Shown here: one piece after another, positions 1-5,721 of the stretch | Numbering within the stretch: position 1 is the first letter of the stretch | How the letters are laid out: each line of letters opens with the position of its first letter | Assembly (NCBI GenBank): GCA_013820865.1 | Contig: JACDHU010000019.1 | Coordinates: forward strand, 1 to 12,707 | DNA: 12,707 nucleotides | Direction: 5' to 3' | From: Chloroflexota bacterium | GTDB taxonomy: Bacteria; Chloroflexota; Limnocylindria; QHBO01 | Notes under the pieces: model-generated | Seen by the model: the letters and a program-made list of their open reading frames with translations, nothing else | Told to the model about the DNA's origin: nothing | Databases searched by the model: none | Position numbers and translations under genes: made by a program

Positions 1-22
1 GGAGATTGACGGGGCATGGAAA

Positions 23-90
23 TGTCCCGAAGAAACCGCCGCTGGACCATTGATGCAATCGCTGGTGCCTTTGGCTGCCCCTTCGGGACA
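23..90. repeat. 10-bp perfect inverted repeat with 48-bp spacer
   Basis: TGTCCCGAAG at 23-32 is the exact reverse complement of CTTCGGGACA at 81-90. The match does not extend on either side. Inside the spacer, ATTG-ATG-CAAT (49-59) is a smaller palindrome. It could be a stem in an RNA leader, a binding site pair, or the end of an upstream transcript. There is no T-run after it, so it is not a standard intrinsic terminator. Confidence 0.5.
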
Positions 91-113
91 ACCACAGATT
101 ACCGAGCACAAGC

Positions 114-129
114 GGGATTGTGCAATCCC
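114..129. repeat. 16-nt palindrome, possible operator
   Basis: GGGATTG (114-120), TG, CAATCCC (123-129): seven perfectly complementary bases each side of a 2-nt centre. The centre is too short for a stable RNA loop, so a dimeric protein binding site is more likely than a hairpin. A related motif, ATTG-ATG-CAAT, lies at 49-59, and TTGCA (144-148) with TGCAA (156-160) forms a third, looser copy. The regulator is unknown. Confidence 0.4.
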
Positions 130-131
130 CG

Positions 132-193
132 TTCTCCACGACATTGCATCCCGAGTGCAAAGTTATCCACAAGTTATCCCCGACGGTGGATAT
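132..193. promoter_or_regulatory. DnaA-box-like cluster
   Basis: TTATCCACA at 163-171 is an exact match to the classical DnaA box. TTATCCCCG at 174-182 matches 7 of 9, and the reverse strand of 185-193 reads ATATCCACC, also 7 of 9. These three start exactly 11 bp apart (163, 174, 185), which puts them on one face of the helix. TTCTCCACG at 132-140 is a further 7 of 9 match. This could be part of an origin, a DnaA-titration site, or DnaA-regulated promoter DNA. No clear AT-rich unwinding element and no dnaA or dnaN gene is visible, so the origin reading is unproven. Confidence 0.45.
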
Positions 194-228
194 TCACGGT
201 TCTTGAAACCGGCTTGACGTGGGTGGCA

Positions 229-234
229 TAGCAT
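229..234 (+). promoter_or_regulatory. Possible -10 element of the arsenate reductase gene
   Basis: TAGCAT fits TAnnnT and ends 8 nt before the ATG at 243, which would give a leaderless or nearly leaderless mRNA. No well-spaced -35 hexamer is seen: TTGAAA at 203-208 is 20 bp away and TTGACG at 214-219 is too close. Support is mainly the similar placement before other genes in the window. Confidence 0.3.
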
Positions 235-242
235 CGGCAGCA

Positions 243-713
243 ATGAGCACGAACGAACATCGCCAGCGGGTCATCTTCGTCTGCACGCATAACAGCGCCC
301 GAAGCCAGATGGCTGAAGGCATGCTGCGGGCCTGGGGCAAGGACGAGTTTGCGGCGTTCAGCGCCGGCACCGAGGCGACAAGCGTCCGCCCGGAGGCCAT
401 CGCCGTCATGAGCGAGATCGGGATCGACATCAGCAAGCACACCAGCAAAACGCTCGAGCCGTTCATGGGCGATGTATTCAGCTGGTTGATCACGGTCTGC
501 GACCAGGCCAAGGAGTCCTGCCCGACGCTCCCCGGCGTGGAGCAGCAGGCTCACTGGAGCATCGATGATCCATCGGGGGTCGAGGGCGATGAGTCAGTGC
601 GCCTGGACGCCTTCCGGGAGGCTCGGGATCGTCTGCGCGACCGTATCCACATGTTCATGCTGGCCGCGGGACGCGAAGACCTTCCGCACCCGGAGCCGCA
701 ACGGCTGGGCTGA
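243..713 (+). CDS. arsC: Arsenate reductase, thioredoxin-coupled type (LMW tyrosine phosphatase fold)
   Basis: Predicted to reduce arsenate to arsenite in the cytosol, using a cysteine relay that thioredoxin recycles. The protein has 156 residues. The phosphatase P-loop is CTHNSAR (C14 to R20), followed by SQMAEG. A second cysteine pair, C86 and C93 in VCDQAKESCP, matches the relay cysteines of the thioredoxin-type ArsC family, and the acidic HWSIDDP motif (about 104-110) supplies the likely general acid. Plain low-molecular-weight tyrosine phosphatases lack that cysteine pair, so ArsC is preferred. I chose ATG 243 over GTG 219 because it lies just before the first beta strand (RVIFVC), where the fold begins; no clear Shine-Dalgarno site is present. 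No ArsR repressor or arsenite pump is adjacent, so it is an orphan within the window. A NUDIX gene follows after 38 nt. Confidence 0.85.
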   Translation: MSTNEHRQRVIFVCTHNSARSQMAEGMLRAWGKDEFAAFSAGTEATSVRPEAIAVMSEIGIDISKHTSKTLEPFMGDVFSWLITVCDQAKESCPTLPGVEQQAHWSIDDPSGVEGDESVRLDAFREARDRLRDRIHMFMLAAGREDLPHPEPQRLG

Positions 714-738
714 AACTCCGAGTCGTCGACCGGGCTGA

Positions 739-744
739 TACCCT
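739..744 (+). promoter_or_regulatory. Extended -10 element of the NUDIX gene, leaderless start
   Basis: TACCCT is preceded by TGA at 736-738, giving the extended -10 pattern TGn-TAnnnT. It ends 7 nt before the GTG at 752, so transcription would start at or next to the start codon. No Shine-Dalgarno sequence precedes the GTG, which fits a leaderless message. No good -35 is visible. Confidence 0.4.
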
Positions 745-751
745 GCGCGGC

Positions 752-1282
752 GTGAGCCGCGCGGTTGCCATCTGTCCGCATTGCGTCCGGCCCGATGAGC
801 AACCGCTCGTCTGTGACCGATGCGCCTGGCGCTGGCACGCCAATCCGAAGCCAGCTGCCGCCGTCCTCGTCGAGCGCAAGGCCGATGACGCGGCGGAGTT
901 ATCGGTCCTGCTCCTGCGTCGAGCGGTCGAACCGGGTCTCGGGGCATGGGACCTGCCCGCCGGTTACCTCGACCCGGGCGAGTCGTTCGAGCAGGCTGCG
1001 CGACGCGAGACGCTGGAAGAGGCCGGCATCGAGGTCGAGCTCATCGGCCTGAACGGCGTCTACCATTCGCCCGCGGGCAACGCCGTCAGCGCGGTGTTCC
1101 GTGGTCGTGCCCTGGACCCACGCCAAGACGTCGTCCTCGACTTCGAGTCGAGCGAGTTCGCATGGGTGCCGCGATCTGACGTCGCTGGCTGGTTGGCCCG
1201 TATGGCGTTCCGCTCCATGGCATCGGCCGTAGAGGACTGGGCGCTGGATCGGACCGGCGCGCCATCGGCCAAGGCAATGTGA
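752..1282 (+). CDS. NUDIX hydrolase with N-terminal zinc ribbon
   Basis: Predicted to hydrolyse a nucleoside diphosphate linked to another group; the substrate cannot be read from sequence. The 176-residue protein begins with a four-cysteine zinc ribbon (C8, C11, C21, C24), followed by NPKP and a NUDIX fold. The NUDIX box spans residues 71-93 and keeps every key position: G71, E77, R85, E86, E89, E90, G92. These bind the catalytic metal. Zn-ribbon NUDIX proteins include NudC-like NADH pyrophosphatases, but this one is much shorter than NudC and lacks its extra N-terminal domain. The start is GTG, with a candidate leaderless promoter 7 nt before it. The stop codon lies just before the malate dehydrogenase promoter region, so these two genes may be separately transcribed. 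Confidence 0.85.
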   Translation: MSRAVAICPHCVRPDEQPLVCDRCAWRWHANPKPAAAVLVERKADDAAELSVLLLRRAVEPGLGAWDLPAGYLDPGESFEQAARRETLEEAGIEVELIGLNGVYHSPAGNAVSAVFRGRALDPRQDVVLDFESSEFAWVPRSDVAGWLARMAFRSMASAVEDWALDRTGAPSAKAM

Positions 1283-1290
1283 GCCTGCGC

Positions 1291-1296
1291 TACACT
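1291..1296 (+). promoter_or_regulatory. Possible -10 element for the mdh-gltA run
   Basis: TACACT matches TAnnnT and lies 9 nt after the NUDIX stop codon. Transcription from about 1303 would give a leader of about 20 nt that carries the AGGAG ribosome binding site at 1316-1320. The -35 region is not recognisable. Confidence 0.4.
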
Positions 1297-1315
1297 CGGG
1301 TTGACCCTCAGCCAC

Positions 1316-1320
1316 AGGAG
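1316..1320 (+). promoter_or_regulatory. Ribosome binding site that decides the mdh start
   Basis: AGGAG lies 4 nt before ATG 1325. It favours this ATG over the in-frame TTG at 1301, which would add eight residues (MTLSHRRP) not expected in the family and has no binding site of its own. Confidence 0.65.
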
Positions 1321-1324
1321 ACCG

Positions 1325-2317
1325 ATGCTCGATTCCCCTGTCAGCGTGGCCGTGACCGGTGCCGCCGGTCAGATCGGCTACGCGCTCCTCTTCCGGATCG
1401 CCTCAGGCCAGATGTTCGGCCCCGACACCTCGGTCCGCCTCCAGCTCCTTGAGCTTCCCGCCGCGCTGCCCGCGCTCGATGGCGTACGCATGGAGCTCGA
1501 TGACTGCGCCTTCCCGCTCCTCGAGCGCGTCGTCTGTACCTCCGATACCGATGAGGCTTTCAGCGGCGCCAACTGGGCGCTGCTCGTCGGTGCGGTGCCG
1601 CGCAAGGATGGAATGGAGCGCAAGGACCTGCTCAGCATCAACGGCGGCATCTTCACCGGCCAGGGTGAGGCAATCGCCCGCAATGCGGCCGACGCCTGCC
1701 GCGTACTCGTGGTCGGCAATCCGTGCAACACGAACGCACTGATTGGCTCGACCGCTGCCGCACGTCACGGCATGCCAAAGGACCGATGGTTCGCCATGAC
1801 CATGCTCGATGAGAATCGTGGCCGATCCCAGCTGTCCGCGAAGGCGGGGGTGCCGGTCAGCGAAGTGCGCGAACTCGCGATCTGGGGCAACCATTCATCC
1901 ACCCAGTTTCCCGACGCCTGGCACGCGACGATCGGTGGCCGTCCGGCGCCCGAAGTCATTGGCGATGAGGACTGGCTGCGCGGCGAGTTCATCGCCCGTG
2001 TCCAGCAACGCGGAGCCGCGATCATCAAGGCCCGCGGTCAGAGCTCGGCGGCGAGCGCCGCCAACGCTGTCGTCGACTCCGTGCGCAACATTGCGCGACC
2101 GACCGGCGAGGTCTTCAGCGCAGCCATCGCGGCACCGGCCGCCGGCGGCTACGACGTTCCCGAGGGCCTCGTGTTTGGATACCCATTGCGCGCGACCGAT
2201 GGATCGGTCGAGATCGTGCAGGGAATCGAGCACGACGGCTTCGCCCGCTCGAGGATCGAGGCGACCACGAGTGAGCTGCTCGAGGAGCGCGACGCCGTCG
2301 CGGAGCTGCTCGGATGA
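1325..2317 (+). CDS. mdh: Malate dehydrogenase (NAD-dependent, cytosolic type)
   Basis: Converts malate and NAD+ to oxaloacetate and NADH in the TCA cycle. The product is 330 residues, the normal length for this subfamily. The Rossmann loop is TGAAGQIG (11-18) and E43 in LLELP sits at the end of the second strand, where an acidic residue selects NAD over NADP. Substrate-binding arginines R93 and R99 lie in VPRKDGMERK. NPCNTN starts at 132. The catalytic pair is D162 in LDENR and H190 in IWGNHSS. These motifs and the length separate it from lactate-dehydrogenase-like malate dehydrogenases, which are shorter. Its last codons overlap the citrate synthase start by 4 nt (ATGA), so the two enzymes are probably translated together; citrate synthase uses the oxaloacetate this enzyme makes. 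Confidence 0.95.
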   Translation: MLDSPVSVAVTGAAGQIGYALLFRIASGQMFGPDTSVRLQLLELPAALPALDGVRMELDDCAFPLLERVVCTSDTDEAFSGANWALLVGAVPRKDGMERKDLLSINGGIFTGQGEAIARNAADACRVLVVGNPCNTNALIGSTAAARHGMPKDRWFAMTMLDENRGRSQLSAKAGVPVSEVRELAIWGNHSSTQFPDAWHATIGGRPAPEVIGDEDWLRGEFIARVQQRGAAIIKARGQSSAASAANAVVDSVRNIARPTGEVFSAAIAAPAAGGYDVPEGLVFGYPLRATDGSVEIVQGIEHDGFARSRIEATTSELLEERDAVAELLG

Positions 2318-3621
2318 CGGCGGACTCGCCGGCTCGCGCGGGCACCGCCGGCCTCCGCATCGGCGCGCAGGAGGTGGCACTCCCGATCGTCGAAAGCAGC
2401 GAGGGCGACAACGCCATCGACATCGCGAAGTTGCGCGCCGAAACAGGCCTGATCACCTTTGATCCCGGCTATGGCAACACCGGCGCCTGTACCAGCGCCA
2501 TTACCTTCCTCGATGGCGAGGAGGGCATCCTCCGTTACCGCGGCTACCCGATTGAGCAGCTCGCCGAGCAGTCGACCTTCCTGGAGGTGGCCTACCTGCT
2601 CATCTGGGGCGAACTGCCGAGCCACGACGAGCTCGATCGGTTTGTGGCGGAGGTGACGCATCACACCCTCATCCGCGAGGAGATGCGGCACTTCTTCGAC
2701 AGCTTCCCGGCCGATGCTCATCCCATGGCCGTACTCGCGTCCGGCACCGTCGGCATGAGCACGTTCTATCCGGATGCCCACGAGATCTTCGAGGCCGATG
2801 CAGTCGAGACCACCATCAACCGGCTCATCGCCAAGCTGCCGACCCTCGCCGCCTGGTCGTACAAGAAAGCGGTTGGTCAGCCGTATGTGTACCCGCGCAA
2901 CGATCTCGGCTACGCAGCGAACCTGCTCCACATGATGTTCGCCGTGCCGTCAGAGACCTACGAGGTCAACCCGCAGGTGGCCGAGGCGCTCGACCTGCTT
3001 CTCATCCTCCACGCCGATCACGAGCAGAACGCCTCCACCTCGACCGTGCGCATGGTCGGCAGCACGCACGCCAACCTGTACGCGTCCATCAGCGCCGGCA
3101 TCAGCGCTCTTTGGGGTCCGCTCCACGGCGGCGCCAACGAGGCGGTCATCACCACGCTCGAGCGGATCGTCGCCGACGGCGGCAACGTGAAGAAATGGGT
3201 CGATAAGGCCAAGGACCCGAACGACACGTTCCGCCTGGCCGGCTTCGGCCACCGGGTGTACAAGAACTTCGACCCGCGGGCCACGATCATCAAGCGCGCC
3301 GCCGAACGCGTACTCGCGGCGACCGGCGCCGACGATGAGCTGTTCGACGTTGCCCAGCGCCTCGAGGAAGTCGCGCTCCGCGACGAGTACTTCGTGAGCC
3401 GCAAGCTCTACCCGAACGTCGACTTCTACTCCGGACTCATCTACCAGGCTATCGGCTTTCCCAAGAACATGTTCACCAACTCGTTCGCCATCGGTCGGCT
3501 GCCGGGCTGGATCGCGCAGTGGAAGGAAATGATCGAGGCATCCGAGACGAAGATCGGACGGCCCCGCCAGGTGTACGTCGGACCTGGCACCCGTGACTAC
3601 ACGCCCATCGAGCAGCGCTGA
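2314..3621 (+). CDS. gltA: Citrate synthase
   Basis: Condenses oxaloacetate with acetyl-CoA to give citrate, the entry step of the TCA cycle. At 435 residues it resembles the long, hexameric type represented by E. coli GltA. The catalytic triad is H271 (GPLHGGANEA), H313 (GFGHRVYKN) and D370 (YPNVDFYSG); HADHEQNAST starts at H233. Aligned by eye to the E. coli protein from memory, the NADH-inhibition site is partly altered: the position of R109 is H116 and that of C206 is S213, while Y152, R170 and K174 are kept. Weak or absent NADH inhibition is therefore possible but unproven. The ATG overlaps the mdh stop by 4 nt, and the next gene starts directly after this stop, so all three are likely one operon. 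Confidence 0.95.
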   Translation: MTADSPARAGTAGLRIGAQEVALPIVESSEGDNAIDIAKLRAETGLITFDPGYGNTGACTSAITFLDGEEGILRYRGYPIEQLAEQSTFLEVAYLLIWGELPSHDELDRFVAEVTHHTLIREEMRHFFDSFPADAHPMAVLASGTVGMSTFYPDAHEIFEADAVETTINRLIAKLPTLAAWSYKKAVGQPYVYPRNDLGYAANLLHMMFAVPSETYEVNPQVAEALDLLLILHADHEQNASTSTVRMVGSTHANLYASISAGISALWGPLHGGANEAVITTLERIVADGGNVKKWVDKAKDPNDTFRLAGFGHRVYKNFDPRATIIKRAAERVLAATGADDELFDVAQRLEEVALRDEYFVSRKLYPNVDFYSGLIYQAIGFPKNMFTNSFAIGRLPGWIAQWKEMIEASETKIGRPRQVYVGPGTRDYTPIEQR

Positions 3622-4386
3622 ATGCGCCTGACCGTTCTCGGACGTTCTCCCGCCTCGCCCAACGCCGGAGAAGCGTGCGCCGGATACCTCGTCGAAGGCG
3701 GTGGATCGCGAGTCCTCGTCGACATCGGTCCCGGAGTGGTCGCGCAGTTGGTCAAGCGCCATCACCCCGACGAGCTCGACGCGATCGTCGTGAGCCACAT
3801 GCACGCCGATCACATGCTCGACCTCGTGACCTTGCGCTACGTCTTTCCGTGGCTGGCGCGTCCGAAGGACCAACGCCTGCGCGTGGTGATGCCGCCAGGC
3901 TCCGCGGATCAGCTCCTCGACCTCGCCCGCGGCGTGGGTAGCCCCAGGCACTTCGAGGACACCTTCCGCCTGTCGGAGCACGACGGAAGCTCCGCGGTCG
4001 TCTTCGACAACCTGTCGCTGCGCCCGATCTCCACACAGCACTACATTCCGTGCTGGGGCTTCCGCATCGAGGCCGATGGACGGCGCCTGGCCTACACGGC
4101 GGACACGGCACCCAGCAGCGGCCTGAACGACTTGGCCGACAGCGCCGATCTTCTGCTCAGCGAGGCCACTCTCCGCTCGTTGGACGAGGACGCCGCCCCG
4201 CCCGAACCACGCGGTCACCTGACACCGGCCGAAGCGGGAGACGCCGCCCGCCAGGGCGGCTCGCGTCGGCTCATGCTCACGCACCTCCCGGTGAATGACG
4301 GCGACGCCTGGGCCACGAACGCGGCGACCGAAGCATTCGGTAGCCCGGTGGAGATCGCCAGCCCCGGTATGAGCTACGAGGTCTAG
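3622..4386 (+). CDS. Metallo-beta-lactamase-fold hydrolase, RNase Z-like subgroup
   Basis: A 254-residue cytosolic metal-dependent hydrolase of unknown substrate. The metal site is complete: HMHADH (H59, H61, D63, H64), H140 in TQHYIPCWG, D161 in YTADTAPSS and H221 in THLPV, plus H199 in GHLTPAEAG. The layout, with an N-terminal MRLTVLG strand and the YTADT motif, resembles RNase Z, phosphodiesterase and PqqB-like members rather than true beta-lactamases. It is shorter than a full tRNase Z, and I do not see the long arm that binds tRNA, so an RNase Z role is not claimed. ATG 3622 follows the citrate synthase stop with no spacer, which implies translational coupling. Why a hydrolase is tied to two TCA enzymes is unclear. 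Confidence 0.8.
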   Translation: MRLTVLGRSPASPNAGEACAGYLVEGGGSRVLVDIGPGVVAQLVKRHHPDELDAIVVSHMHADHMLDLVTLRYVFPWLARPKDQRLRVVMPPGSADQLLDLARGVGSPRHFEDTFRLSEHDGSSAVVFDNLSLRPISTQHYIPCWGFRIEADGRRLAYTADTAPSSGLNDLADSADLLLSEATLRSLDEDAAPPEPRGHLTPAEAGDAARQGGSRRLMLTHLPVNDGDAWATNAATEAFGSPVEIASPGMSYEV

Positions 4387-4685
4387 CTGCAGTTCTCGAG
4401 GCCCGTGAGGCATGGGTGCAGGTCGGCGTCGACCGGGCCGCGGGTTGTGCGGTTGTGCCTAGTGCCATTGTGGACCGCATATGTCGCCACGGCGACCCGC
4501 ATTGGGCCATACGCCGCGCTGGCGGGCATTAGGCGGCAGATGGAGGCCAAATCAGGCTCGGTCACGCTCAGAATCGGCAGTTCGCGACACGCTTTCGCGA
4601 CTATTGCCCGCCACGAAGGCACTTGACCCAACGCGGAGCCGACCGCATCACCAGGCTCCTCGTCTAGCTATCTCCGAAAGAGCAT
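4387..4685. other. Convergent intergenic region, no gene seen
   Basis: The region lies between the ends of the hydrolase gene (plus) and vapC (minus). Open frames exist on both strands (4405-4626 plus, 4383-4631 minus) but have no recognisable family and no ribosome binding site. It contains a 14-nt palindrome GTCGCC-AC-GGCGAC (4483-4496), two TTCGCGAC copies 13 nt apart (4581-4588, 4594-4601), and GGAGCC (4635-4640) paired with GGCTCC (4654-4659). The last could be a weak terminator stem, but no T-run follows on either strand. Confidence 0.55.
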
Positions 4686-5111
4686 CTACACCAACGCGGC
4701 CGGGATCAGTCCCATTCCCTCTGTCTCCGCCGCGGATCGGAGGTCGCGATCCCAGCTGGCAAGCATCAGCTCCGGGCCCGCGGCCATGGCGCTCGCAAGG
4801 TGCACCGCATCGTAGCCGCGCAGCGCATGTTGGTCGGCCAGATCGCCGGCACGAGCACAGATGGCGGCTGTCACCTCAATGCGAGCTCCGCGCATCAGGC
4901 GCCAACTCAATTCCGACTTCGCAGTCTGCGCCTGGCCCGCGTCGATGCGATTCTGACGCGCCGCTGCCGCCAGGGCAGACCGCGCTTCAGGCTCGACGAG
5001 GAGCGAAAAGGCCACGACATCCGCGGCAGCCCAGGCTCGGCGCGCGAGATCCGCGCCGTCCTCTTCAACGAGTAGCTTCACCACCGCTGAAGTGTCGAAG
5101 TACACGATCAC
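4686..5111 (-). CDS. vapC: VapC-type PIN-domain toxin (ribonuclease)
   Basis: A 141-residue single-domain PIN nuclease, the usual toxin size. The acidic metal-binding set is present: D6 in VYFDTSAVVKLL, E40/E42 in LLVEPEARSAL, D101 in GYDAVHLASA, and D121 with D123 in SWDRD. Family members cut RNA, often tRNA or rRNA, when the antitoxin is lost; the target here is unknown. The start is GTG 5111, which overlaps the antitoxin stop by 4 nt (GTGA), so toxin translation should depend on antitoxin translation. All expected active-site acids are intact, so it appears functional. The pair stands alone in a gene-poor strip between two metabolic gene blocks, as expected for a mobile stability module. 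Confidence 0.9.
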   Translation of the reverse strand: MIVYFDTSAVVKLLVEEDGADLARRAWAAADVVAFSLLVEPEARSALAAAARQNRIDAGQAQTAKSELSWRLMRGARIEVTAAICARAGDLADQHALRGYDAVHLASAMAAGPELMLASWDRDLRSAAETEGMGLIPAALV

Positions 5112-5374
5112 CGGCGCTGATCGCGAACAAGGTCGGAGACACTTCCACGCGCATTCACGATCGGTCGGTCAAATCCGTCGGTCTTTGGCATGCGCGGCGG
5201 GGTGGCAAGCCCTTCGGCAATGAGGCGCTCCAGACCATTCGTTCGACCCGATCCGAGGAGCCGCACCACCGGCCGGCCGCGGTCCGTGACGATGACCTCT
5301 TCCCCTGCCTGCGCGCGCTTGATCCATCTGCTCAGATTGTCGCGGAGCTCCCTCACTCCCACCGTGGAAGCCAT
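5108..5374 (-). CDS. vapB: Phd/YefM-family antitoxin partner of VapC
   Basis: An 88-residue antitoxin. The N-terminal part is a typical Phd/YefM DNA-binding fold: VGVRELRDNLSRWIKRAQAG, then EEVIVTDRGRPVVRLL (together about residues 5-40). The C-terminal half (about 45-88) is charged and should wrap the toxin and block its active site. Such proteins usually repress their own promoter together with the toxin. I chose ATG 5374 because GAGG at 5381-5384 (minus strand) is 6 nt upstream; an in-frame GTG at 5377 is the alternative and adds one residue. The name vapB is used because the partner is a PIN toxin; by fold it is a Phd-type antitoxin. Confidence 0.88.
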   Translation of the reverse strand: MASTVGVRELRDNLSRWIKRAQAGEEVIVTDRGRPVVRLLGSGRTNGLERLIAEGLATPPRMPKTDGFDRPIVNARGSVSDLVRDQRR

Positions 5375-5408
5375 CACCTACCTCAATGTGGCGTCATATG
5401 GTTCCCCT

Positions 5409-5414
5409 ATTGTA
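5409..5414 (-). promoter_or_regulatory. Possible -10 element of the vapBC operon
   Basis: On the minus strand this reads TACAAT, a 5 of 6 match to the -10 consensus. It lies 34 nt before the antitoxin ATG, leaving a short leader that contains the GAGG ribosome binding site. The -35 region is weak. CATATG at 5395-5400, between this hexamer and the start, is a short palindrome that could be part of an autoregulatory operator. Confidence 0.45.
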
Positions 5415-5448
5415 GCCATCTCAGTACCCGCGAGGTATCCGCCGGCCG

Positions 5449-5665
5449 TCAGACCACGGCCACCCGGTCATCGTCGTCGTCCGTCTCGTACTCCGTTGCG
5501 CCACCCCAGTGGAGGACGCCTCCTTCCAGGCAAAACGGTCGAGCATGAGCGGATACAACTCCTTCGCCTCAAATCCATCACCAGTTCAGGTGGCCACATG
5601 CGACGGCGCGTCGATGGGCAAGCTGGAGACCGGCGACGGCGGTCTCGATGCTTGCTACGAGCCAT
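5449..5665 (-). pseudogene. Possible frameshifted gene remnant
   Basis: Three minus-strand frames each carry a protein-like stretch in order: VASIETAVAGLQLAHRRA with CGHLNW ending at a stop, then GDGFEAKELYPLMLDRFAWK, then LEGGVLHWGGATEYETDDDD ending in a stop at 5449. The last two overlap near 5535, as if a one-base shift joined them, and the third frame has GC-rich third codon positions. No start codon or ribosome binding site links them and I recognise no family. It may be a decayed gene or coincidence. Confidence 0.2.
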
Positions 5666-5721
5666 GACGACAGCATGCAGATTCCCGCTTACCGGGCGCT
5701 TACCGGCGGCTTATTGGGGAG

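Larger units (their letters stand above)
1..242. other. Upstream non-coding region rich in inverted repeats and DnaA-box-like sites
   Basis: No convincing gene lies here. The one open frame (16-231) has arginine-rich, low-complexity composition and no family resemblance. The stretch looks less GC-rich than the coding regions that follow. It holds a 10-bp inverted repeat (23-32 with 81-90), a 16-nt palindrome (114-129) and a cluster of DnaA-box-like 9-mers (132-193). It may be the upstream control region of the arsenate reductase gene, or part of a larger regulatory or replication region cut by the window edge. Confidence 0.6.
5375..5721. other. Gene-poor region between vapB and the membrane protein gene
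   Basis: It holds the vapBC promoter region at its left side and, further right, only broken minus-strand reading frames described separately. No intact gene, RNA gene or repeat of note was seen. The end of the minus-strand metabolic operon (5722) reads into this region, and no hairpin with a T-run could be identified as its terminator. Confidence 0.5.

Noticed and set aside
16..231. 71-codon open frame on the plus strand
   Set aside because: Low-complexity, arginine-rich, no ribosome binding site, runs through the inverted repeats and DnaA-like boxes.
3622..4386. tRNase Z (rnz) assignment for the MBL-fold protein
   Set aside because: Metal ligands fit, but the protein is short and the tRNA-binding flexible arm is not evident.
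2950..4413. Very long (487-codon) minus-strand frame opposite citrate synthase and the MBL gene
   Set aside because: Antisense shadow of two genes with full catalytic motifs; composition is typical of the complement of GC-rich codons.
4383..4631. 82-codon minus-strand frame ending in GPVDADLHPCLTGLENCS, with GC-rich third positions near its end
   Set aside because: No start signal, no known family; only the last 18 codons look gene-like, and random frames in GC-rich DNA often do.
4635..4659. GGAGCC/GGCTCC stem as a bidirectional terminator between the MBL gene and vapC
   Set aside because: Loop of 13 nt, only 6 pairs and no T-run on either side; kept as a weak possibility only.
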